From Nematostella vectensis (lineage: Eukaryota > Cnidaria > Anthozoa > Actiniaria > Edwardsiidae): DNA of 64,000 bases. Below, one piece after another: positions 1 to 12,700 of this stretch; the stretch's first letter is position 1; the number at the start of each line of letters is the position of its first letter. The stretch is from NCBI RefSeq assembly GCF_932526225.1, contig NC_064044.1:4873747-4937746 (forward strand), read 5' to 3'. The translations under genes and the position numbers were made by a program. The notes beneath the pieces were generated by a model. That model had not been told where the DNA came from. It saw only the letters and a program-made list of their open reading frames with translations, and ran no database searches.

Positions 1-798
1 CACAACTCTTGTGGCAACTGCCTGGGGCGCAATTCATAATTTTGATAAGTTTGGAGCCAGGTACTGGGTCGCAAAGGGCAACAGGGCCACAATCCCTCAT
101 ATCTAAGAATACGTTGTAAAAGATGACAAAGATGTGAAAACTTGTTATCTGATACGATGCGCGCTACCGTGACCACCTTGGCAGTTTTATGAAGTAAACC
201 AATAAGGGTACGAGAAGCGTGTTATCTTATACGACGCAGTAAGCCAACAAAGATGTGAAAACGTGCTTTCTGATACGACGCGCGCTACCGTGGCCACCTT
301 GACAGTTCAGTGAAGTAACCCGATAAGGATGCGAGAAACGTGCTATCTGATACGACGCGCGCTACCGTGACCACCTTTTCAGTTTTGTGAAGTAAGCCAA
401 CAAGGATGCGAGAAACGTGCTATCTGTTACAACGCGCGCTACCGTGGCCACGTTTGCAGTTTTGTGAAGTAAACCAACAAGGATGCGAAGGGGGGGGGGG
501 GGGGGGGGGTTGGTAGGCAAAAACAACTTCTCTGTTCGTTCTGCTATCAGCAAACACACCACCGAGGAGCAGTCGGGGTGCCAGAATGGGCATCTGGGCC
601 TATCTATCGGGCCCATTCTTGCGATCAAATGTGGTTTTAACTTCGTCTACATACTACCACATACTATTCCATCTATCGAGAACGGCAGCATGTGCGCCGT
701 GTACCAAGCTATCACCGTCTGGTATGGTAGAAACAACTGTTCGAGGTTTATCTCAAGTGGCTCACCTTGATCTTTTCCTTTGTTTCTTGTTGTTATAG
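1..798. other. 5' flank / intron of TUBGCP5 with degenerate repeats
   Basis: No exon of the downstream gene could be recognised here; the N-terminal half of TUBGCP5 must lie upstream of the window. Positions ~120-480 hold about four to five imperfect copies of an 80-110 bp unit sharing the core ctatctgatacgacgcgcgc followed by a ccgtggccacctt-like segment. A run of about 22 G follows at ~488-510. The rest shows nothing I can name. Confidence 0.6.
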
Positions 799-3700
799 AA
801 ACGCTTCCATGTCGGTTGAGAGCACTGCATTCTGGGAGAAAGGGGTGACTCTTCGCAGTGGTAGGTTTGCCTGTGTTCTAGGCTCACTAATGTAGATGCT
901 ATTGATATGATTGTTAGTACTTATATATTATTTATCTCCTCGCTTCTATATCGCTTTGTAACTCCCATACGTCCCATTCGAAAATAATACTAGAAATTGG
1001 ACCTTACTATTTGTTTTTGCTGTGCCAGATATTTTGCGGGCTCTGTCCTATTAGAATTGAGCCTTAGATGCATATATTCATCTTTATTCTAGAGATGAAC
1101 TCCCAAGGCTCTCCAAATATGGTTCCTTGTTTTCTTGAGGATCATATCAAACAGGTACATAACTCATTATAGTGGTTCCTGTCAGCCGCCATCTTGTCAT
1201 CCTAGCGAAATACCAAGTGAGAGAAAGCATCTATTTCCATCGGCTGATTTGGGGAAGCTAATGCGATATTTTCTGTGGAAATTGGTAAATAAAGTATAAA
1301 ACTTAGTTTTAAGATGATTATTACGAGAATACTTCAAATAATTTGTCTTAAAATTGAAAACAATAACAAAGGTGTGGTTAACAAGGGCTCTAGGGCAGCT
1401 CTGGGTGCCAATATTTTTTTCATTATTATTGGGGATCCACCTAATCCACGCTGCACTCTGTTATTTTCTCAGATCCTCGTTGCTGGAAAGTCTGTGTCTC
1501 TCATTCAGGAACTTGGCAAGGTACATACTAAAAGCGCAACAGAAAAATCGACAAACATGGTTTTCGCAGGTCCTTAAAAAGTCTTAAAATGTCTTAAATT
1601 TATTTCATATTTCTAAGGCATTTAAAGACATGGCATTTTTAGATATGATTTTTTCAAGTTAAGTCATATAATTTTGTCTTTAAACAACTTTAAGGCTGGT
1701 TCTCACTAGGATGCAAGCGCAAGCGTAAGAAAATCAAGCAGTTGCGTTCTCTTGCGTTCTAGTGAGAACCGGATAATAACTCTCCATTGCTGTGTGTTTC
1801 TTTTTTATCACTGTCCTATTATCTTTCTGCAGATGGCGGAAATGTTCGGGACAAGAAATGGTAGGTTTTGTTGCTACTATCCCCAGATTTGCTCGGCTAC
1901 TAGCATGGCAGGAAGGGGATTCGATAGAGCTTTAAGATATGTCACCAAAAATATGCATACCTAAATTTCGATTTACATATCTTTTTGTGAGCTAGTAATG
2001 GCTGGAAATAGAGCCCACCAAAAGAACTGAAAAAGGATGAATTATAAACCCTAAACCATATTAGCTTTTACTTATTCGTGGTGATCGCTCTACTTGTTTT
2101 GTTTATTTATCAAAAGCCATTTACATGGCACCAAATCTCTTATAATTTTCCATTCAGTCGGATGTATGTATGAATATTTCGTGAAATTCCCTTTACTGTC
2201 TCCATCTCTTATGATTTATCCATTTAGTCGGCTCTATGTATGAAGATTTCGTGGCGTCCCTTACTGATGCCATCTTGAAACGAAGTATGCCGCACTCAGA
2301 AGAATGGAATCATGATAGAAAACAAGACAGCCAATCAGAGACCGACCCTCTCGACCTAGTCTCTGGCCGTGCCGTCCTTAGCACAACGCGTGATATTGGT
2401 GATCCAATACTGCGCATGGCACTGCTTGTATCCATGGATACACCCGTCCAAGTCAGTAACATGTCAAACAGGTTTGTGAAACAGGGTATCGGTCTTCCCT
2501 TTTCTTGGCTTTTTTTTTTTTTGCTGCAACTGAGCAGCGGTATAACGATACCTTTTGCGGACTAGATTTTATTTCTGACAATATCTCTTTACAGTGTTCC
2601 AGCCTTGATGAAGTCTAAAATATTCATGATATAAACGCGACTGCAAGTGCTAAATAATGTTGCAGCGATTTTCCAATTTAAAATCCAAATAGATCTTATT
2701 AATGTTTTAAATTGATTTTTTATTTTTCAAGTTTTAGAATTTAAATATTAATATAACAAAAATATCTCATACTTTATTTAGCATACAAATTTAGTCGGAC
2801 TCGGCAAACAGCGAAAAACACAGGGTAAACTTAGCGGAAAGCACCGGGTAAACGCCTGCAAGGAAGCTATTTTTGATCATGCCTATTTACATGCCTTATT
2901 ATACAAATACACTTAACTAGACATTTCATTTGCTGTCTTATATCCAGATTCAGCGACAAAAAGCGACAGAGCCTTTGTTCAGGTAAGAATATCAACGCAA
3001 TGCCATACCACTGGAAATGAGCAACCAGTTCTAAGGACAAACACATACTATTTTAGAACTAGCTCTGTCTCCTCCAATAGCCAATTGTGGACTAAACCGT
3101 GGCCCACGTAAAACTCATGGCATGGCCCCTTTAATATAATTTCTATATTGATCATAGGCATAGAATCGGTTCTGGTTCCAGTTGATCGTCTCTTCAAGAC
3201 ATGTTTAGCCCCACTGGTGCAGACAAAATACACAGAGGTAAAAGTCAGTAGTATACTGCGTCTCGTTGCGTACCTTTTTTGTTCATGACACGCAAGAATG
3301 AGATCTATTTGTTAAAAAAACTTGATAGGTTTTTTCAGTTAAGATAAACAATGTCGAATAGCAGATAACTCAAGTCTTTGATAATTTTGAATTTTCCTTT
3401 GTTGCGAAGTGTCGAAATTTGGATATCATTCCTTGAAAGAGGTCTTTAGATTTTAATTGACTCAACACAAAATAGTGCACAGTCGAAAACTGGGCACCGA
3501 TTGCATGATACCCTAAGCATTTATAATAAAGATGGAAAACTGTAGAAACTTATCCTTGTTTTTAGAGTAGCCAAATTCTTTGCTTCTTCGTAGACTTTTA
3601 GAGCAGACATTCTTCAAATCATTCCTCGTGCATTTCCCTTTGTTTCTATCCGTAGACTTGTGGTGCATTTGTTTATTTCCCATCCATAGGCCTGTGGTGC

Positions 3701-6700
3701 ACTTATCCGCTTGCTTAAATCCGAATACGACTTGACCCGTCATCTCGCTGCTATGAGGGTAAGAGAAAAATTGCTTCTGTCCAATACTTATCGGATTCTG
3801 CGCCCCACCAACATTGGATTCTACTGACTTTTGCTTTAAAGCCTTCTTTCTTCATCCTCATTTTCAACGGGGATCCCTGTGGTATTATTTGGTATATCCG
3901 CTTTGCTAATAACGGGGTTTCTGTGTTATTGTATGGCGGGGGAGGAGGGTCGGCGACATCCACTAAATCAGGTCACCTTACTTTTTAGGCTGCAAAAACG
4001 CGCGCTCCGGCTTTTAGAGGCAAAATAACAAGCAACTTATTCAGCGCAAACGAATCAACCAGAAAGTTTCTTTTGTCAGAAAGGGCTTGTTTTCACCAGG
4101 GTTTTTTTTTATCTTTTCGTCGCTCCCTGGCGCCGCAGGAGCACCCATTTCGGTGTTCATTTTGCCTTGGATTTGCCTCTGAAAAAGCCGCCCATTTCGG
4201 TGTTTATTTTGCCTTGGATTTGCCACTGAAAAAGTCGCCCATTTCGGTGTTCATTTTGCCTTGGATTTGCCACTGAAAAAGTCGCCCATTTCGTGTTCAT
4301 TTTGCCTTGGATTTGCCACTGAAAAAGTCGCCCATTTCGGTGTTCATTTTGCCTTGGATTTGCCACTGAAAAAGTCGCCCATTTCAGTGTTCATTTTGCC
4401 TTGGATTTGCCACTGAAAAAGTCGCCCATTTCAGTGTTCATTTTGCCTTGGATTTGCCACTGAAAAAGTCGCCCATTTCGGTGTTCATTTTGCCTTGGAT
4501 TTGCCACCGAAAAAGTCGCCCATTTCGGTGTTCATTTTGCCTTGGATTTGCCACTGAAAAAGTCGCCCATTTCGGTGTTCATTTTGTCTTGGATTTGCCA
4601 CTGAAAAAGTCGCCCGTTTCGGTGTTCATTTTGCCTTGGATTTGCCACTGAAAAAGTCGACCATTTCGGTGTTCATTTTGTCTTGGATTTGCCACTGAAA
4701 AAGTCGCCCATTTCGGTGTTTATTTTGCCTTGGATTTGCCACTGAAAAAGTCGCATGGCTTTTTAGTGCACGTCCCCATTCAAGGTCATATCATGTATTT
4801 GTATACACGTTCTAATTAGACATGATCACAAGCTTATTTTATGTTTATTGTTTGTTTTCAATTTATTAGAATTTCTTCCTGCTTGAGGCTGGTGACACTA
4901 TGCAGCATTTCTACTGTGATATCTTCAAGAAGGTATCGTGATTGCTACCACGTGAAGGTATCGTGATTGTGATCACGTGAAAGTATCGTGATTGTGACCA
5001 CGTGAAGGTATCGTGATTGTGATCACGTAAAGGTATCGTGATTGTGATCACGTGAAGGTATCGTGATTGTGATCATTGGAGCAGCCACTCCTTTTTGCGC
5101 AGGGAAAAGGCTTATCTCTTGTTCCACGTGACCATTCTATCCAGTTTAAGATTGATCTATTTAATTATTTTAGGAAAGATGATTAAAAATCTTAGGTGTA
5201 ATTTTTTTTTTACTTCTGTTGCATCTTAGATCTGCCGTCACCAACCGTGGCAGGACACTTCAAATCTGAACTCGTTACTGCAGGAGGCACTTAGAGACAA
5301 GTATCCGGACGCCGTGGAGAGGTACTGGGGGGGGGGGGCACTGCCGAATGCACTATTACGCAATTAATTATCTTGTGTTCTTTCACGCAACTAATGATCA
5401 TATGTTCCGTAACACAACTAATGATCGAATGTTCTGCCACGCATCATTTGTTCCGTAACATTACTAAAGGTCGGGTGTACTGTTACGCAGGGTCGCTGTG
5501 AACGTCTCGCCAAACACAAGTGGCTTCAAGGGTTCAGCGGTGCATTGTTTGCAAGGAATGACGCTTCATTACAAGGTACCAATAGCACTGCATTACAAGG
5601 TACCAATAGTACTGCATTACAAGGTACCAATAGTACTGCATTACAAGGTACCAATAGTACTGCATTACAAGGTACCAATAGTACTGCATTACAAGGTACC
5701 AATAGTACTGCATTACAAGGTACCAATAGTACTGCATTACAAGGTACCAATAGTACTGCATTACAAGGTACCAATAGTACTGCATTACAAGGTACCAATA
5801 GTACTGCATTACAAGGTACCAATAGTACTGCATTACAAGGTACCAATAGCACTGCATTCAAAGGAATACAATCGCTTCCTCTGGACTTAGATGTTTATTT
5901 TAATGGCGGTGGCGTAGGGGGGTATTTGTTATGGCTATTTTTCTGTTTATTTTTGATATTGTTGTTATGGCTATTTTGCTGTTTATTTTTGATATTGTTT
6001 TTATGGCTATTTTGCAGTTTATTTTTGATATTGTTGTTATTGCGCAATTGCTGATTTTGTTGATTGCCTCACGTAAAAACCTAGAACTTAGGCTAAGTTC
6101 AAACGTCGCATTATCCATGAGGCGTATTAAATGCAAATGCATGCAAATGAATCAGGTCGATTGTTCCATCTTGATGGCTAATACGATGTTTGAACTTAGC
6201 CTTATAGGCAAATCGTTTCTACCTTTTTTAAGACCCTGAAAGCTAAGAACCTGCTTAGCATTTAAAGGTTCTTAAAAAGGTTTTTACAAGATGATAAGTT
6301 TATTTATGAGAATGAAACAAAAATATGGGGCTTTTTAAAATTCATAAATAATATAAAAATGCTGCGGTGATTCTCGGACAATAAAATAATGAGCAGCAAT
6401 GGTGGGTAAATTTGATACAAACTTGACTGCGTCTTGCTGCGCACTTTTTTGTCCATGCAAGATCTGAAGCCATCGGCATCAATTGAATACAGACGCACGC
6501 ATAAAGGAGGTCTATTTGTTCAATTATTATGAATGATATAATCTGAAGATTAATAATATGCTTGACGAACGGGCGACGGGTGTTCAATAATGAAGCGAGT
6601 AAGGGGCAAGGGGGTGGCGCTAGGGGGTGGGGCGAGATTAATTAAATGTACGGAAAAATCTGTAATAAATAAAGGGAAAACATGAATGAATTCAAGACCA

Positions 6701-9700
6701 AACATGCAATTAGATTCTCACACTCCATCATTAAAGGCCATTGTGATCATGTTGCCAAGGTGCCTTGGCCAGTGAGTGTCGTGATCGACGAAGCATGTCA
6801 GAGGAAGTACAACCAAGTCCTGCTCTTCCTGCTTACCCTCAAGCGCGCCAAGTGGAGTCTAGACAAGCTACGATTCACTGGTAAGTTATGCTCTTGTGAT
6901 ATTAGCGATCTTAAGCGCGCCAAGTGGAGTCTGGACAAGCTACGATTCACTGGTAAGTTATGCTCTTGCGATATTAGCGATCTTAAGCGCGCCAAGTGGA
7001 GTCTAGACAAGCTACGATTCACTGGTAAGTTATGCTCTTGCGATATTAGCGATCTTAAGCGCGCCAAGTGGAGTCTAGACAAGCTACGATTCACTGGTAA
7101 GTTATGCTCTTGCGATATTAGCGATCTTAAGCGCGCCAAGTGGAGTCTAGACAAGCTACGATTCACTGGTAAGTTATGCTCTTGCGATATTAGCGATCTT
7201 AAGCGCGCCAAGTGGAGTCTAGACAAGCTACGATTCACTGGTAAGTTATGCTCTTGCGATATTAGCGATCTTAAGCGCGCCAAGTGGAGTCTAGACAAGC
7301 TACGATTTACTGGTAAGTTATGCTTTTGCGATATTAGCGATCTTAAGCGCGCCAAGCGGAGTCTGGAGAAGCGAAAGTAAAATTTATTCTCGTCAATGCA
7401 AAACTCGACGCCCTCGCGATATGCCACCCACAATTTTCCTTGCAACTTCCAAAGCAACAAATAAAAACATTTTCAGGTTGCCGAAACACGATACACAGCG
7501 CAATTATTCTCGCGATGTTCAATTCTAATTTTCTTGCAACTTGCAACTCAACGAAAAATGCAATGCAAGTTTCAGGAAAATTTCCTGCTGTAACATGGCC
7601 TTTAATTGTGCTTGATTTGTAGATCTGACTGGCGAGGCAAGGCGTCGCCGCGTCAACAGTGATGAAGATGATGACGAAGATGATGATGATGAACCTCATA
7701 GTTCCATTGGTCAAATTGATCGCTCACTTGTGCACCGGATGCATCTACTTCGCTTTCGGTTACTCCACTTTGTCAACAGCCTGCATAACTATATTATGAC
7801 AAGGGTATGCTTACATTTAACAATATTATGACAATATTACGAGGGTATGCTTACATTTAACTATATTATGACAAGGGTATGCTTACATTTAACAATATTA
7901 TGAAAAGGGTATGCTAACATTTAACTATATTATGACAAGGGTATGCTAACATTTAACTATATTATGACAAGGGTATGCTAACATTTAACTATATTATGAC
8001 AAGGGTATGCTAACATTTAACTATGACAAGGGTATGCTAACATTTAACTATATTATGAAAAGGGTATGCTCACATTTAACTATATTATGAAAAGGGTATG
8101 CTTACATTTAACAATATTATGACAAGGGTATGCTTACATTTAACTATATTATGAAAAGGGTATGCTAACATTTAACTATATTATGACAAGGGTATGCTTA
8201 CATTTAACTATGACAAGGGTATGCTAACATTTAACTATGACAAGGGAATGCTAACATTTAACTATGACAAGGGTATGCTATCATTTAACTATATTATGAA
8301 AAGGGTATGCTTACATTTAACTATATTATGACAAGGGTATGCTTACATTTAACTATGACAAGGGTATGCTAACATTTAACTATGACAAGGGTATGCTAAC
8401 ATTTAACTATGACAAGGGTATGCTAACATTTAACTATGACAAGGGTATGCTAACATTTAACTATGACAAGGGTATGCTAACATTTAACTATGACAGGGTA
8501 TGCTAACATTTAACTATGACAAGGGAATGCTAACATTTAACTATATTATGAAAAGGGTATGCTTACATTTAACAATATTATGACAAGGGTATGCTTACAT
8601 TAACTATGACAAGGGTATGCTTACATTAACTATGACAAGGGTATGCTAACATTTAACTATGACAAGGGTATGCTTACATTAACTATGACAATGGTATGCT
8701 AACATTTAACTATGACAAGGGTATGCTAACATTTAACTATATTATGACAAGGGTATGCTAACATTTAACTATGACAAGGGTATGCTAACATTTAACTATA
8801 TTATGAAAAGGGTATGCTTACATTTAACTATATTATGAAAAGGGTATGCTTACATTTAACAATATTATGACAAGGGTATGCTTACATTTAACTATATTAT
8901 GAAAAGGGTATGCTAACATTTAACTATATTATGACAAGGGTATGCTTACATTTAACTATGACAAGGGTATGCTAACATTTAACTATGACAAGGGAATGCT
9001 AACATTTAACTATGACAAGGGTATGCTATCATTTAACTATATTATGAAAAGGGTATGCTTACATTTAACTATATTATGACAAGGGTATGCTTACATTAAC
9101 TATGACAAGGGTATGCTAACATTTAACTATGACAAGGGTATGCTTACATTAACTATGACAATGGTATGCTAACATTTAACTATGACAAGGGTATGCTAAC
9201 ATTTAACTATATTATGAAAAGGGTATGCTTACATTTAACAATATTATGACAAGGGTATGCTTACATTTAACAAAATTATGACAAGGGTATGCTAACATTT
9301 AACTATGACAGGGTTTGCTAACATTTAACTATGACAAGGGTATGCTAACATTTAACTATATTATGAAAAGGGTATGCTTACATTTAACAATATTATGACA
9401 AGGGTATGCTAACATTTAACTATATTATGAAAAGGGTATGCTTACATTTAACAATATTATGACAAGGGTATGCTTACATTTAACTATATTATGAAAAGGG
9501 TATGCTAACATTTAACTATATTATGACAAGGGTATGCTTACATTTAACTATGACAAGGGTATGCTAACATTTAACTATGACAAGGGAATGCTAACATTTA
9601 ACTATGACAAGGGTATGCTATCATTTAACTATATTATGAAAAGGGTATGCTTACATTTAACTATATTATGACAAGGGTATGCTTACATTTAACTATGACA

Positions 9701-12700
9701 AGGGTATGCTAACATTTAACTATGACAAGGGTATGCTAACATTTAACTATGACAAGGGTATGCTAACATTTAACTATGACAAGGGTATGCTAACATTTAA
9801 CTATGACAAGGGTATGCTAACATTTAACTATGACAGGGTATGCTAACATTTAACTATGACAAGGGTATGCTAACATTTAGCTATATTATGAAAAGGGTAT
9901 GCTTACATTTAACAATATTATGACAAGGGTATGCTAACATTTAACTATGACAGGGTATGCTAACATTTAACTATGACAAGGGTATGCTAACATTTAACTA
10001 TATTATGAAAAGGGTATGCTTACATTTAACAATATTATGACAAGGGTATGCTTACATTAACTAGGACAAGGGTATGCTAACATTTAACTATATTATGACA
10101 ACATGACGAGGGTATGCTTACATTTAACTATATTTTGACAAGGGTATGCTTACGTTTCACTATATTATGACAAGGGTATGCTTACATTTAACAAAATTAT
10201 GACAAGGGTATGCTTACATTTAACAATATTATGACAAGGGTATGCTTACATTAACTATGACAAGGGTATGCTAACATTTAACTATGACAAGGGTATGCTT
10301 ACATTAACTATGACAAGGGTATGCTAACATTTATCTATGACAAGGGAATGCTAACATTTAACTATGACAAGGGTATGCTAACATTTAACTATATTATGAC
10401 AATATGACGAGGGAATGCTTACATTTAACTATATTATGACAAGGGTATGCTTACGTTTCACTATATTATGACAAGGGTATGCTAACATTTCACTATATTA
10501 TGACTTCAAAATACTGTACTTTGTGAACAGCAACAGCCTGTAGTTTAAGCCCTTAATTTACGACCACAGAAATTGAAAGAAAAGTTGTTGTAACATGGCC
10601 CTAGCAGGGGGCGGGGTACTGGGTGCACGTGCACGTGCCCCCCAATATTTATGCCATGCTACGACTCTGTGTAACAAGTTGCTTGGGTTGATGGACTTGG
10701 GTTGATGGTCTAACATGTTTGGATGTGTAAACCATAATATGGTTTATGCCATATATCATGGCTTGATGTATTGGCATGGCTCGGTCTATACACAAACACA
10801 CTCAATCTATCGTGTTCGATATGTACTGTCTATATGTAGCCGCATTGAAGTCATGCGAGGCAATCATTCAAATACACCTAGCCCCTAGTCCCTGGCGCTC
10901 TCATTTCGTTCCCTGTTGTTGGGCAGACGTCTGACGTCACAGAATGTCTCCCCAGTCCTTCTCGCCTCATTGTCAACTACAGGAGCCCCGAACAGAATGT
11001 CATGGATTAGGCTGACTCCAATGCATTTTATGTGTCTGCTTTATTCTCTCGGATACTTTATACCACTGGACTCGACTCGAGTAATGTACTTTATTCTCTC
11101 AGATACTTTATACCACTGGACTCGAGTTTCAAGACGACTTGGCAAAGGTGCGTTACTTGATATAACAGAAAGAGCTGTTGGCAAGAAATAATCTGAAATT
11201 TAATAGTAGAAACCAGACAGTCAAGCAACCCTCGATGTTGAAATAAGCAATACTGTAGAAATGTTATCATATTTTTTTAAAGGACTGAGAGATACCTAGT
11301 CAATAACACCTTTGTTTTTATTCATTATTGGAGGATAAATTTGTCATGAAGGGGGGGGATTCATTGTTCTTCCGTGGATTTCCTGTGGATTTCTTATAAT
11401 TTTTAAGCCAAATATCTGAAAATAAGGGAACCCGGTGCTCGCTCGGCCCATCTCTTGATCCTCCCCTCATTCTCCCTGGTGGTTTTATCGCCCGCCATTT
11501 ACTTGATTCTGTTGTTGACAGGCCAAGGACTTCGATGACGTCATAGCTGTTCACGCTGGCTACGTCAGCAAGGTTTTTGAACGTTGTCTTCTCAATGAGA
11601 AGGTTTGTACCCAAAGCAATGGATGACGGCGACGGCTAGGGCAACGAGATCAAAATAAATGTGTTCGCCCTTTGCGGGCGGTCGTCTCCAAACTGATAGC
11701 AATGGAAAAGCCGAGGCATTATGGTCAGAGACGGATGAAAATAACCTAGGGACATAATAAGAGGAGTAAGAGGGCCATGCGTTTGCGTCCTCAAAAGACC
11801 GTAGAACTTGGCGTTTTTACGTCGTGGTTTGGTGGAGAACGGCTAAAATGCATCAGACAGATCGCATTATCACGTGCTGCTATTGAATTATCAATCCAAT
11901 TCTGTCGTTGTTTTCCAAGTTGTGGTCCTCGTTGCCTTAAGTCCTTTATATCTTTCACGAGCCCCCATTGGCCCTATAGAGGCCACTTTCTTAAAACATG
12001 ACACGACCTTTTCTAAAAACATGACACGCCTGTGACGTCCTTTTACTTTGGCCGATCGCGATACGGGTAGCAATGTCTAGTGTGAGCATGTTTTAGTTCT
12101 ACTGCGCATTGCAAATACGCAGCCCAGTTCCGCCCTTGTGTTGCTAGGATTTACTTGTAGTATTTCAGTTTCAGTTTTTTTTATCCCGTTATGTATTTCG
12201 TTTTACATGGCTGTTCAAGTGTCATTGAAATACCCTGCGTGCGGAGTTCGTCTTTACTTGTGATATGCTCGCGTCTCTCGTATTCACATAACAACGCGCG
12301 AGACTTGCAAACGCGGGGAGATAATAACTAAGAAAATGCATTACAAAGAAAGACGTCTGCCATTAGGATACGGCCAAATTCAACACAAAAAACTTATTGC
12401 GTGTTGATAGTGCGGCACGGGAAAACATATCCCACACCAATGACACATGCGTGTAATCTGAACAATTTCGATTGTTTCAGGTTGGTTTTGTTAAGGAGGC
12501 CATCACTAAAGTTCTCAATGTCGCCCTGAATTTCCAATCCATGTGGGATACAGGTGTCAAGGGCATAAGGTACGGTACAACGCATGCGCAAAACTTCTCT
12601 TCGACTCTTTTTGTGGAACTGTGAACTGTAGTACTCGAAATACTACTGATTGTCAATCATGATTGACTATTTAGTTGTCCTTTCTATAAAGCGGGCACTT

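Noticed and set aside
1-70. A TUBGCP5 exon ending at GGAGCCAG|GTACTGG
   Set aside because: The donor-like site fits, but the frame upstream has a stop and no acceptor; the peptide does not clearly match GCP5.
4137-4755. 47-bp array as another splice-junction array
   Set aside because: It shares no bases with either neighbouring exon border and lies mid-intron; kept as a contrast case.
5498-7460. Repeat-coded ORFs on the - strand and alternative frames in the 24-bp and 72-bp arrays
   Set aside because: They exist only because unit lengths are divisible by three. The + strand frame is the only one continuous with conserved TUBGCP5 exons.
7788-10505. CRISPR-like array
   Set aside because: Units are head-to-tail without distinct spacers and begin with an exon end in a eukaryotic gene.
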